Of a DNA stretch of 31,924 nt, positions 6,888 through 14,972 are shown piece after piece. The position numbers were made by a program, and so were the translations under genes. Below the pieces are notes generated by a model that made no database searches, was not told the origin of the DNA, and was given only the letters and a program-made list of their open reading frames with translations. The stretch comes from Scatomorpha sp964535405 (GTDB lineage Bacteria; Bacillota; Clostridia; Oscillospirales; Oscillospiraceae), in the NCBI GenBank assembly GCA_964535405.1, contig CAZHUG010000023.1:1-31924 (forward strand), in the 5' to 3' direction. Position 1 is the stretch's first letter. Each line of letters begins with the position of its first letter.

Positions 6888-7815
6888 GAACTGTACCTCC
6901 CTCCACATCAGTGTTCCGGTCATAAAACTGCATGAAGTGATCCTCAAGGGTAAATTTGATTTCCGACATGAATTTCAGATCATACCCGGAAATGGTGGCG
7001 AAGAAGTGATTGATGTCCCTATCATCTATTTGAATCTTTGCCTGATTTTGATGCCGCTTCACCGAAACCACATTTAGTACGTTAGGAGCTTCCACCTCGC
7101 TTCGAAAGCGCTCAAATTCTTCCTTTGAGGCTAATTCTAGCTTGAAGGTCTTGCTCTCGTTGTGGCGGATATCATCTGCCACAACAGTTGAGACGATACG
7201 TCCGTCCTTAATAATAGCGATGCGGTCGCAGGTGGCGTCTACCTCCGAGAAGATATGGCTGGAGAGCAGAATAGTTTTGCCCCGCGACTTTTCCTCTTCG
7301 ATATACTCAATAAAGACCTCTTGCATGAGGGGGTCGAGGCCCGAGGTCGGCTCATCCAGCACAAGCACCGCCGGATCGTGCATAAAAGCGGTGACAATAG
7401 CAAGCTTTCTTTTCATGCCGAGGGACATTCGCTTGAGACCCCCGGAGGGGTCAAGCTGAAATTTATCGATCAAGTAATCTGCATGAGACATATCGCTTAT
7501 TCCACGTAGCTCCGCCATCATTTTGATGAATTGCTTCCCTGTCAGAGCCTCCGGCAAAGCGATTTCACCCGGAAGATAGCCCAGTTCCTTTTGATTGATA
7601 TAATATTCCTGCCAGCTATCCCTGCCGCTGACATAGGTGTGACCTTTTTGTGGGCGCGAAAAGCCCATTATATGGCGGATTGTCGTTGTTTTTCCGGCGC
7701 CGTTGGGTCCTAGAAAGCCGAATACCTCACCCTTCTCAACACCAAACGAAACATCAAATACGCCGCGTCCATGACCGTAATCTTTCGTTAGTTCCTTTAC
7801 TTCAATAACAGGCAT
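6874..7815 (-). CDS. ABC exporter ATP-binding protein (first ATPase)
   Basis: This 313-aa ABC ATPase has Walker A GPNGAGKTTT, signature RMSLGMKRKLA, Walker B VLVLDEPTSGLDPL and switch His in SSHIFSE. Like its neighbour it ends in an approximately 90-aa accessory domain (KFMSEIKFTLEDHFMQFY). The start ATG at 7815 is preceded by AAAGGAAAT. It is the first gene of the minus-strand exporter operon and lies opposite the TetR gene across a 235-bp spacer that contains two copies of a palindromic site, so TetR control is likely. Confidence 0.9.
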   Translation of the reverse strand: MPVIEVKELTKDYGHGRGVFDVSFGVEKGEVFGFLGPNGAGKTTTIRHIMGFSRPQKGHTYVSGRDSWQEYYINQKELGYLPGEIALPEALTGKQFIKMMAELRGISDMSHADYLIDKFQLDPSGGLKRMSLGMKRKLAIVTAFMHDPAVLVLDEPTSGLDPLMQEVFIEYIEEEKSRGKTILLSSHIFSEVDATCDRIAIIKDGRIVSTVVADDIRHNESKTFKLELASKEEFERFRSEVEAPNVLNVVSVKRHQNQAKIQIDDRDINHFFATISGYDLKFMSEIKFTLEDHFMQFYDRNTDVEGGTVHVTH

Positions 7816-7876
7816 GATCCATTTCCTTTCCTGTTTTAAATTCAATGCACACTATCAAATCGTGAGAAAAATCCAA

Positions 7877-7896
7877 CAACGTGTTGCATGAAGATA
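7877..7896. promoter_or_regulatory. Probable TetR operator, exporter side
   Basis: The near-palindrome CAACGTGTTG (7877-7886) is followed by CATGAAGATA. The same 20-bp block, differing at three positions, recurs at 7979-7998. On the minus strand it overlaps a weak candidate promoter (TTGTTG at 7879-7874, GATAGT at 7856-7851, spacing 17) for the ABC operon. Confidence 0.6.
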
Positions 7897-7966
7897 TTAT
7901 GACACAAATAATCAGGATGAACAACCGACAATATCTCGAGACCTGTTGGATGATGGACATTTGGGC

Positions 7967-7998
7967 TTGACAATCCGTCAACATGTTGCATAATGATA
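7967..7998 (+). promoter_or_regulatory. Promoter of the TetR gene with operator in the spacer
   Basis: TTGACA (7967-7972) and CATAAT (7989-7994) are 16 bp apart. The perfect palindrome CAACATGTTG (7979-7988) fills the spacer, and the match to the exporter-side site continues to 7998. A third, weaker copy (CTGTTGGATGATG) is near 7943-7955. This arrangement predicts autorepression by the TetR protein. Confidence 0.7.
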
Positions 7999-8050
7999 CT
8001 AAGAAGATTTCACACCATTTTGAAGCACTTTAAGAAAGGCGGGGAAGTCG

Positions 8051-8632
8051 TTGCGCAAGCAGCCGGAGGTCACTGAAAAGACAAGGAAGGCATTTGTGGA
8101 TGTTTTCTGTGAGCTGTACAAGCAGAAACCCATTGATAAAATAACCGTGCAGGAGATCACAAGGCGCTCGGGATATAACCGCAGTACCTTTTATCAATAT
8201 TTCACGGATATCTACGAGTTGCTGGATTATCTGGAAAATGACGTGCTCAGCTATGCGCAGGACATGCCGGCGCCCAACATAGCAGCTGGGCAGTTGGATG
8301 ATGTGCTGATCCACCGCATAGCCTGGTTATTTAATGAAAAAAGTCATTATCTCATGGCTCTATTGGGGGACTATGGCAGTGTGAGGTTTACCGACAAAAT
8401 TAAGGCAAAGATGATGGAGAACATAAATGTAGCCGCCCTGTATCCCGCCGACAATGTGCTTCTCCCCTATATACAGGAGTTCAGCGTCTCCGCTGCCGTT
8501 TCCATGTTCCGGTACTGGTACAAGAGCAACAAGAGTATTTCTTCTGAGGAATTAGTCGATCTGATCCGCGCGCTGTTCACCGAGGGGGTGCTGGCGCAAC
8601 TGCAACGTCTGGCTTTGGAGGCCGGGCAATAA
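8051..8632 (+). CDS. TetR/AcrR family transcriptional regulator
   Basis: This 193-aa protein has an N-terminal TetR DNA-binding domain (residues about 8-57). The recognition region reads ITVQEITRRSGYNRSTFYQY followed by FTDIYELLDYLE, and the C-terminal half is an all-helical ligand-binding domain. The start appears to be TTG at 8051, with AAAGGCGGGGA before it; no ATG or GTG lies nearby in frame. It is divergent from the ABC exporter operon, and palindromic sites occur in the shared region, so it most likely represses both itself and the exporter until a ligand binds. The ligand is unknown. Confidence 0.85.
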   Translation: MRKQPEVTEKTRKAFVDVFCELYKQKPIDKITVQEITRRSGYNRSTFYQYFTDIYELLDYLENDVLSYAQDMPAPNIAAGQLDDVLIHRIAWLFNEKSHYLMALLGDYGSVRFTDKIKAKMMENINVAALYPADNVLLPYIQEFSVSAAVSMFRYWYKSNKSISSEELVDLIRALFTEGVLAQLQRLALEAGQ

Positions 8633-8726
8633 CTAGACAGATTTATAGGCGGCATATCGGAAACCGAATTAATCTTTGGTCTATTGATGAACCACAACAG
8701 TTTTCTATGAATTCATCCTGCTGGGA

Positions 8727-9296
8727 CTAAGGCGTTAGTGTTCCATCGCTTTCTACCGTAATGGAGTTCAGTTTTTTGCGTACAACTGCTGCGTCAAGTT
8801 GAGGAATTTACAGAGCCTCGCAAACAAACCGGATCGCCGCCGCTTCCGTAATAGTTGGGGAGGATTTGCAGATGTGGCTTCCGTGCTCCACTCGGTTGGC
8901 ACAGCGCCAGACAATTTCACCAGAGGCACGCTGTACACGCCGATAACTCCGACCACATTNNNNNNNNNNTTGAATGATACTGAGTGGCCTTCCTTTTTCC
9001 TGTGTCCATATCAACTTTACTGCGGCGGTCAAGTTCAAACTGAACTGCTATATATTTATCAAAGCCAGTCAAAGAAATATATCGAGAATCGGTAAGCATT
9101 GTATGAAGTACGGCGGTTGACCACCGCTCTCTGCCGGACGATGAAGGTATTTTCTTTTCGTGTATCATGTCAATTAATCCTCCAAGACTCTGACCGGAGA
9201 GATATGCATCGTATATCATACTGACCACCTGAGCTTTTGAGGGATCTGTCATGATCCCCTGTGGGGTGCGGATGTATCCATAAATTATGCTTGCCA
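8727..9296 (-). pseudogene. Large serine recombinase fragment (recombinase domain plus zinc ribbon), interrupted
   Basis: Reading from 9296, the protein starts at the recombinase domain (IYGYIRTPQGIMTDPSKAQV, then YDAYLSGQSLGGLIDMIHEK and WSTAVLHTMLTDSRYI). It has no catalytic resolvase domain. The 10-N gap follows, and in another frame the zinc ribbon (CGRSYRR, WRCANRVEHGSHIC). After a TAA at 8808-8810 the same frame still encodes a recombinase-like tail (PQLDAAVVRKKLNSITVES) up to a TAG at 8727. The ATG at 9296 has GAGGAACGAATT before it, so it may once have been a stand-alone second subunit. The frame change can be explained by missing sequence at the gap, but the internal stop indicates decay. 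It reads away from the 71-bp repeat at 9527. Confidence 0.75.
8960..8969. other. Assembly gap of 10 Ns
   Basis: Ten consecutive undetermined bases lie inside the recombinase. The frames before and after differ, and the first zinc-ribbon CxxC half is missing, so the true gap is probably longer than 10 bases (some 40-60 by family expectation). This is inference. Confidence 0.9.
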
Positions 9297-9326
9297 TAAT
9301 TCGTTCCTCCAACTATTCATTGTTTT

Positions 9327-9525
9327 AATTCCACTACATATGTGGAGTTTAACCTTAAGTAAAAGAAAAGCCGCATTCTAAATCCACCTGTGAGGTGGGG
9401 TTAAAACACGGATTTTTACGTTAATTTTATGTTTTTAATGGCTTTGAAACAGTGAAAGTCTTGAAATCGAACCTTAAAAAAGTTCTAAACCCACCTTTAA
9501 ACTGGACTTAAAAGTAGGTTTAGAA
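9327..9525. repeat. Hairpin series preceding the first 71-bp repeat
   Basis: Three fold-back elements lie in this non-coding stretch. At 9327-9349 an 8-bp stem AATTCCAC/GTGGAGTT has one wobble pair. At 9384-9398 the element is CCACCT-GTG-AGGTGG. At 9483-9525 a long hairpin has arms TTCTAAACC/GGTTTAGAA continuing through AC/GT and TTTAA/TTAAA with two 1x1 mismatches and a 7-nt loop. The last ends one base before the repeat at 9527. No gene is seen in 9297-9745. Confidence 0.65.
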
Positions 9526-9526
9526 G

Positions 9527-9597
9527 CTGATGCGAGTAATCATATGGGGCATAGAGAAACACTGATAAATCAAGGTTTGCGGCCGATAAGCAATGTT
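9527..9597 (+). repeat. 71-bp direct repeat, copy 1
   Basis: It aligns without gaps to 20543-20613 with 64 of 71 positions identical. The conserved blocks include TGCGAGTAATCAT, GAGAAACACTGATAAATCAA and CCGATAAGCAATGTT. Both copies have the same orientation, enclose about 11 kb, and lie beside serine recombinase remnants, so they may mark the ends of a mobile island or two related insertions. Confidence 0.85.
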
Positions 9598-9745
9598 GAT
9601 TTCCTGATAACTGCAAGCGAACTTTTATACAATAAATATTCCATCTTCTGAAAACCAAGCATTCGAGGTTCCCCTGCTCTTTATGGCCTCCATATTTTTA
9701 GTATAGGTTGCAACCGCAAAACTCTTTTGCGCACGGTTGCCCAAC

Positions 9746-10210
9746 CTAAACAGACCAGTTTCTTGCATTGATTTCAATATGTCCAAGTAGCAGGGGCTTT
9801 TTATGGTTTCTCCATTCACTTTGCACGCTTGCACGGAATTCCTTGGGAGTACAACCTTCTAGCTTTTTAAAATCTGTTTGGAAGTAGATTTGGGAAGAAA
9901 ACGCAAGATAATCGCTTATATTGGCAATTGTTTGGGTGGAAAGCTTCAGCATCCTTTTGGCTTCCTCTATTTTGGTTTGCATGATGAAATTGCCGATAGC
10001 GTGCCCAGTGTCTATCTTGAATTTTTCACACAAATAGGAGCGGTTTAACCCCAAGCTTTCTGCCATATCCTTAACCGTGATTTTTTGGAGATATTTTTTT
10101 GAATGTAGCGAATAACACTTTTGGCAATAGTAGAATCCTCGGCGCCACACTTCAGCGCCTCCACCCTTTGAGTATAGTCGAGAAGCATCTCCATATTAAG
10201 CGTTAGAAAT
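9746..10210 (-). pseudogene. AraC-family regulator, truncated and frameshifted
   Basis: The downstream part encodes a typical AraC double-HTH domain: KITVKDMAESLGLNRSYLCE, then a second helix set IANISDYLAFSSQIYFQTDF and the family signature near GCTPKEFR. The upstream part, MLLDYTQRVEALKCGAED followed by IAKSVIRYI, is the usual linker ahead of this domain but lies in another frame. The switch occurs at one of two homopolymer A-runs (plus-strand T-runs 10081-10086 and 10094-10100), where adding one base would restore a continuous protein. The N-terminal sensor domain is missing beyond about 10210. It probably once regulated a neighbouring sugar or efflux gene. A sequencing error in the run cannot be excluded, but the missing N-terminus shows it is broken anyway. 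Confidence 0.75.
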
Positions 10211-10314
10211 AACTCTACACACCTAGGAGGCTGGCGTGACAGTGGTGTGAATCATGCGCAATACTAAATAAAAATGAAAATAGGAGTAACCTTTTGGCTA
10301 ATCCGAAAAAGGAT

Positions 10315-10363
10315 AGACATATAACAACATCGGGCCAACTTGGCCCGATGTTGTTATATGTCT
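10315..10363. repeat. 49-bp palindrome with CGGGCCAA-C-TTGGCCCG core
   Basis: The arms of 24 bp are perfectly complementary around a single C at 10339. The core CGGGCCAA-C-TTGGCCCG is shared with the three ICE palindromes at 820, 1369 and 2745, but the flanking arms (ACATATAACAACAT) are different. It lies 68 bp past the stop of the hydrolase gene. On the minus strand CCTTTTTC follows 4 nt later, so it could act as a terminator. It could also be cut or bound as DNA. Confidence 0.85.
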
Positions 10364-10431
10364 TATTGCTAAAAGCAATTGCTTGTATTTGCTCTTGGGG
10401 AACATGCTGAATAAGTCTATTGGTTGAATTG

Positions 10432-11136
10432 TCATTTATGCAATAAATTTTCATGCAGCCATGTTCGCAAACAATCAAGTTGTTTTTCAGTATGGAAGAA
10501 GTGTTCACCGTCTTTGAAAACAGCCATGCTTGCACTGTGAATTTCAGCAAATTCTTTAACACATTCATAATCGCAAAGCTCGTCCTTTTCGCCGTATAGC
10601 AAAGCCGTTGGCTTATCCCACGCAATCGTATGTTTAAGGACATATTGATAATAATGCCAATAGAGTGTGTTGATTGGCGTAGACACTTCCTTTTCCTTCT
10701 CCAATTGTTCTTCACTGACATCGAACCACGTCATCATGTTATTTATCAGGCGTTTCATATCAACAACTGGCGATAGAAACAGCGCCCTTTGAACCGGCTC
10801 GTCCTGATAGGCCAGCATGGCAAAATACGCCCCGATACTGCAAGCAAAAACACTGATGTTATCAGAAAGGGTATGCGCATACTTCATAATTTGAGCTAAA
10901 TCCGCCACGCAGTTCTGTGCATCACAAATGCGCGCTTCTCCTTTTCGGTCACCATGCTCCGGCAAATCAAAGCTGAGAACTTGATAGCCATTTTCTACAG
11001 CGATTTCGGCAACTATTTGATTGATAACATCATCTTTGCTGGATTGATTTCCATGTACAGCAATCAACAATTTCTTCGATTCCATACCCCAAAGTATGGA
11101 GGGTATCTTTTCTATCATTAAGAACTTTTTATCCAT
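10432..11136 (-). CDS. Alpha/beta hydrolase (serine hydrolase)
   Basis: This 234-aa protein has the alpha/beta hydrolase fold order. An HGN motif after the first strand (LLIAVHGNQSSKDD, oxyanion hole) is followed by DLPEHGDR. The nucleophile elbow is FACSIGAYFA with Ser100, the acid is probably the Asp in LLYGEKDELCD, and the His is in FKDGEHFFH. The elbow is C-S-I-G rather than strict G-x-S-x-G. The start at 11136 is chosen because the protein then begins with a typical MDKKFLM; an upstream GTG at 11169 is possible. It stands alone between the decayed AraC gene and the LarA-like operon. The substrate is unknown, but it could be a small ester or an acylated metabolite. Confidence 0.75.
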   Translation of the reverse strand: MDKKFLMIEKIPSILWGMESKKLLIAVHGNQSSKDDVINQIVAEIAVENGYQVLSFDLPEHGDRKGEARICDAQNCVADLAQIMKYAHTLSDNISVFACSIGAYFAMLAYQDEPVQRALFLSPVVDMKRLINNMMTWFDVSEEQLEKEKEVSTPINTLYWHYYQYVLKHTIAWDKPTALLYGEKDELCDYECVKEFAEIHSASMAVFKDGEHFFHTEKQLDCLRTWLHENLLHK

Positions 11137-11520
11137 TTTTCCGCTCTCTTTCGTCAGACCGCTTATCACATAAGCTCATTTTACATGTTCAGCTTTGTTC
11201 AAAAATACGACCCAGACTAATTTACCTTGCATTTTAAACTGGCTAAATTATATCATCCTGACAACATATATTCAACAATAGTTAAGCGCCGTAGCGCCGT
11301 GCCGGCAGCAGCGCCATCTTCTCTAAGGGAGACAGTATCGACGGAGTTTCTTTGCGCTGGATAAAAAGTACAGAAAGGCAAGCAATGTCAGCGTGAAAAT
11401 CGTAGTTTTTTCCGATGAAAACAAAAACCTGCGACTTTAAAATAAAAATGAAAACGCAGAGCAGTATATAACGCACGATAAAGCAAGGATATAAGCCTGG
11501 ACTGGAAAGGAGCACATGGT
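11137..11520. other. Intergenic region between hydrolase and LarA-like gene
   Basis: No convincing gene is present in these 384 bases. Near 11282-11340 a minus-strand frame ends in KMALLPARRYGA, which could be a fragment of an older gene, but it lacks a start and context. An AT-rich stretch with TATATAA at 11466-11472 is the best candidate promoter zone for the downstream gene. The ribosome binding site GGAAAGGAG precedes 11521. Confidence 0.4.
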
Positions 11521-12828
11521 ATGCAGTTTTTTAAATTTCCAAAGATGGATTTTAGGGTCGAAGGTATGGAGGTAGTCAAGATTCCACGGATGGTAAAAAT
11601 GCGTCAACTGTTTGATGACCAAAAGATTGAGAATATCAGCGAAACTGTGAAAACCCAAATGGAAAACAATCTATCGAATCATGAGCAGTATCGCGGAAAA
11701 CGCATTGCAATCAGCGCAGGAAGTCGCGGAATCCCGCATTTGGATGTGATCATACGGACTGTTGTAGATATATTGAAGAGCTGGGGAGCGGACCCGTTTA
11801 TTGTGCCCGCTATGGGAAGCCATGGGGGCGGGACAGCAGAGGGGCAAGCGGAAATGCTGTCGACATATAACATTACCATGGAGGTCATGGGCGTTCCTGT
11901 GGTAAGTTCGATGGGCGTTGTGCAGCTCGGCAGCCTTGAGGATGCTGTGCCGGTATATTGTGACAAAAACGCATTTGAATCGGATGGCATTGTAGTTCTG
12001 AACAAAATTAAGCCCCATACCAACTTTAGGGGCGAGCATGAGAGTGGCATGGCAAAGATGATGGCCATCGGTCTTGCCAAGCATAGGGGAGCTTCCATGC
12101 TCCATATGAAAGGAATGCCTTCCTTTGGTAAGCGTATCCCGCAGGTCTGCGATGTGTTTATGAAGAATGCACCGATTGCGTTTGGCGTCGGTATTGTCCA
12201 GAACGCTTACGATGATATCTGTGAAATTGAGGTCATGGAAAAAGATCTCATCATGGAAAAGGACGCCGAACTTTTGGTCAAGGCAAAGGCAAGAATGGCA
12301 AAATTCAAATTTACGGATATTGATGTTCTGATCATCGACGAAATTGGAAAAAACATCAGCGGTTACGGCCATGATCCCAATATCACCTCCCGCAGCTGTC
12401 AAGAAGGTTTATTCACAGAGCCACATGTTCAAAAGATGTTTATCCGTGGGCTGACGAAAGAAACTCATCATAACGCGGCAGGACTGGCGTCCGCAGATAT
12501 TACAACTCGCCGCTGCCTGAATGATGTTGATTTTGAATCCACATGGATAAATATGATCACCTCTACCATGCTGAATGGTGCCAGAATCCCCATGTATATG
12601 GAAAATGACCGCGAAGCTTTGCGCATTGCTATCCGAACTTGTAGCGGAGATAATTTTGACTTTAATAATGTCAAAGTCGTCCGAATTAAAAATACCATGC
12701 ATATGACGGATATTGAAGTATCAGAAGCCTATTTGGATGAAGTTAAGGATAACCCGGAAATTAAGATTCTGAGCGACCCGTTTGATATGGAATTTACGGA
12801 AGATGGCTTCATGATGGATCTGGATTGA
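11521..12828 (+). CDS. LarA-like (DUF2088) nickel-pincer racemase/epimerase homologue
   Basis: This 435-aa protein resembles the lactate racemase (LarA) superfamily. The N-terminal domain has GSRGI at 67-71 and AMGSHGGGTAEGQ at 97-109. The active-site stretch runs from NKIKPHTNFRG (161-171) through ESGMAKMMAIGLAKH to MLHMKGMPSFGKR. Lys179 and His195 have the same 16-residue spacing as Lys184 (cofactor attachment) and His200 (nickel ligand) of Lactiplantibacillus LarA. The superfamily racemises or epimerises alpha-hydroxy acids with a nickel pincer nucleotide made by LarB, LarC and LarE, none of which are in this window. The gene converges with the PucR-like gene (4 bp apart) and lies beside a dehydratase/lyase and transporter, so it probably interconverts stereoisomers of the imported acid. 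AAAGGAG precedes the ATG. Confidence 0.75.
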   Translation: MQFFKFPKMDFRVEGMEVVKIPRMVKMRQLFDDQKIENISETVKTQMENNLSNHEQYRGKRIAISAGSRGIPHLDVIIRTVVDILKSWGADPFIVPAMGSHGGGTAEGQAEMLSTYNITMEVMGVPVVSSMGVVQLGSLEDAVPVYCDKNAFESDGIVVLNKIKPHTNFRGEHESGMAKMMAIGLAKHRGASMLHMKGMPSFGKRIPQVCDVFMKNAPIAFGVGIVQNAYDDICEIEVMEKDLIMEKDAELLVKAKARMAKFKFTDIDVLIIDEIGKNISGYGHDPNITSRSCQEGLFTEPHVQKMFIRGLTKETHHNAAGLASADITTRRCLNDVDFESTWINMITSTMLNGARIPMYMENDREALRIAIRTCSGDNFDFNNVKVVRIKNTMHMTDIEVSEAYLDEVKDNPEIKILSDPFDMEFTEDGFMMDLD

Positions 12829-12832
12829 CTGT

Positions 12833-14497
12833 TTAATATTTGTTTGCTTGAGATATGTCCTTGTTACGATTCTGACTATCCTCTTCTGAGAGGGCGGGGT
12901 TCTTTGCAGCGGCTAAATCCATCGCTTTAAAAGACAGCATTAGATTCAGACGAACATCGGGGTCGTCCAAAGATATGTCCAAGATCTGCTGGATCTTTTC
13001 AATGCGATATAAGACGCTGTTGCGATGGAGGTGCATTTTTTTAGAAACATTGGTAACATTGCGCTCGTGCTCCAAGAGCTCACGGAGCAGCTCAACATTG
13101 TTGGATTTATGCTGCTTATCGTATTCTTGCAGTCGGTCAAGCTGCTGAATGTATAGCAAAGATGAATTGAAGTTTTCTGCCGCTGTAGACACGAGCGTAT
13201 AAGCGTAATAATCTCTTAGATGGTAGTAGATCAATTTCGGTTTTAGTTGGCTTCCGATTCTAGCGGTTCTCAGGGATAGTGTATATACGTCCTTCAACAA
13301 TCGCAGATCGGAAAAGGACTGGCTGATTCCGCAGAAAGCATTGTTAATAGGAAGCAGTATGCGTAGCGCATCCATAATAACGCCTTCGTGTGTTGTACCA
13401 TCATCATCAAGCTGATCCAAAATCAATATAGATTCATGATAAATCAATTTTAGAAAGGATGGCAACATCTGCTCTAAATTGAGTAATACGTATTGGGAAT
13501 GAGATTCCAACGGAATGCGAGAGGACACGACATAAAGCTGATACTTTCCACAGAGCGGAAGTTTCAGGAAAGCCGCCGTTGCTTTCAACTCGGCTTGGGA
13601 AGCGATGGGACCTGACAAGAGGCTGTACAGGAACGAACAGGAACGGCTGGAAAATTGCGAGTTTAGCTCTTGCTGACGCTTTGCGGCAGCTAAAATATAC
13701 TCGCTCAGATGGCTCAGAAGCACAAGATCGGATTCAGTTGGCTCTTGATTCACCCCATAAATGCAGAGAATATTCAAGCGCCATGGATTTGGATAAAATT
13801 TACGAATAACAATGGTGCAGTTAATGTAGTTCGGAGGATAGTAGAACCCAATGGTATGAAAGCTCTCTGCTTTTTCCAGATACGGCTTGGATGTTAGCTT
13901 CTGAACCATGTTTTCCGGGATATATTTCTTTTCTCTCATGAACTGAATATCCGAATTGGACATTTCAATTTTTTGAGAAATGGCTGCGATATGCAAGGTA
14001 TCTGTTATGAGCACAATCGGATTGGCAAATAAATGTTCGCTTAAATCAATAAATGTTTGAGCGTCTGCGCCGGAAAGAAGTGCTTCGTTTAGTTTGGCAT
14101 CCCAATTCCAAAGCCGCTGAAAAAGCCGATTTAAGGCATTAAAAACAGTGTTTATATGTGCATTTGAATGTAAAAACAACACATGGGCGTGTATTTGCCC
14201 AAGGGGTAGATCTACTTCATTGCCGCAACAGACGATATAGCAGTCCTCCATAGATATGGCTTTACTGTGCACGAGCATATCACAGGAAGCTAAATACAGT
14301 GTTTCTGAGGTGGGCTCGGTTTCCTCTTCCAAAAGCTCCAGCCCGGAAAAGCTCAGTGAAGCAACAGTATCGTTGCAATATTTTAAATCGGGCTCGAATA
14401 TTTTGAGCGCATCCAGAAGCAAACATTCTGCAACTTTCAAGAAATCATCCCTTTCCAGGAGCAACCAGCATCCAACATTTTTCGTACAGCATAACAT
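12833..14497 (-). CDS. PucR/CdaR-type transcriptional regulator
   Basis: This 554-aa regulator ends in a PucR C-terminal HTH of the HTH_30 type: LLRELLEHERNVTNVSKKMH, then LHRNSVLYRIEKIQQIL, followed by LMLSFKAMDL. The first half is a long sensory region with no motif I can name; the middle (about 290-420) resembles the GGDEF-like fold of CdaR proteins. Members of this group respond to purine breakdown products or sugar diacids (CdaR: glycerate and glucarate). It is divergent from the lyase-transporter operon starting at 14672 and its end is 4 bp from the end of the LarA-like gene, so it is most likely the regulator of both. The start at 14497 lacks a clear ribosome binding site, and a start a few codons later is possible. 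Confidence 0.8.
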   Translation of the reverse strand: MLCCTKNVGCWLLLERDDFLKVAECLLLDALKIFEPDLKYCNDTVASLSFSGLELLEEETEPTSETLYLASCDMLVHSKAISMEDCYIVCCGNEVDLPLGQIHAHVLFLHSNAHINTVFNALNRLFQRLWNWDAKLNEALLSGADAQTFIDLSEHLFANPIVLITDTLHIAAISQKIEMSNSDIQFMREKKYIPENMVQKLTSKPYLEKAESFHTIGFYYPPNYINCTIVIRKFYPNPWRLNILCIYGVNQEPTESDLVLLSHLSEYILAAAKRQQELNSQFSSRSCSFLYSLLSGPIASQAELKATAAFLKLPLCGKYQLYVVSSRIPLESHSQYVLLNLEQMLPSFLKLIYHESILILDQLDDDGTTHEGVIMDALRILLPINNAFCGISQSFSDLRLLKDVYTLSLRTARIGSQLKPKLIYYHLRDYYAYTLVSTAAENFNSSLLYIQQLDRLQEYDKQHKSNNVELLRELLEHERNVTNVSKKMHLHRNSVLYRIEKIQQILDISLDDPDVRLNLMLSFKAMDLAAAKNPALSEEDSQNRNKDISQANKY

Positions 14498-14615
14498 AGC
14501 GAGCCTATAAAACGCAATGAACGAATTGTGTTAGGTGGACTATTTGTCTAGTGCGCTTCAAATTGGCAGGAATCAGAATCGTATTATTCTCCGATGAATA
14601 TAAGTATGTTTTGCC

Positions 14616-14632
14616 CTTTAATTGTATTAAAG
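14616..14632. promoter_or_regulatory. Palindrome in the PucR-lyase divergent region
   Basis: The perfect inverted repeat CTTTAAT-TGT-ATTAAAG lies 40 bp before the small-subunit gene, between it and the regulator. TTGCCC (14611-14616) and CATAAA (14633-14638) could be a weak promoter around it. It is a candidate binding site for the PucR-type regulator. Confidence 0.45.
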
Positions 14633-14671
14633 CATAAAAACACCCTATTTTGATAAATGGAGATGAACACT

Positions 14672-14962
14672 ATGGGAAAGCTCAACGCAGTACATGTAAG
14701 CACCCGGGATTCCTGCGTCGTTGTTACCGAAGAGGTGAAAAAAGGAGATTCCATCTTCTTTTTCAACGACAAGCATGAGAAGGAATCCCTTGTCGCAAGA
14801 CAAGATATTCCAGACTATCACAAGGTCGCCGTACTTGATATCAAAAAAGGAGATTTTGTAATCAAATACGGTGAACGTATAGGCTTTGCGACGCAGGATA
14901 TCTATGCTGGTGATTATGTCCACATCCACAATATTAAGCCGGTCGGCGAACTGAGAAAGTGA
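14672..14962 (+). CDS. UxaA/SuyA-type lyase small subunit (SAF domain)
   Basis: This 96-aa SAF-domain protein matches the N-terminal domain of the altronate/galactarate dehydratase family. It has KLNAVHVSTRDSCVVVTEEV, then VLDIKKGDFVIKYGERIGFA and AGDYVHIHNI. The ATG at 14672 is preferred over ATGs at 14657 and 14663 because GGAG lies 8 nt before it. In most UxaA proteins this domain is fused to the catalytic domain. A separate small subunit of this length is typical of split enzymes such as (2R)-sulfolactate sulfo-lyase SuyA and of split altronate-type dehydratases. The catalytic subunit follows 10 bp later, so the two form one complex. Confidence 0.8.
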   Translation: MGKLNAVHVSTRDSCVVVTEEVKKGDSIFFFNDKHEKESLVARQDIPDYHKVAVLDIKKGDFVIKYGERIGFATQDIYAGDYVHIHNIKPVGELRK

Positions 14963-14972
14963 AGGAATCACA

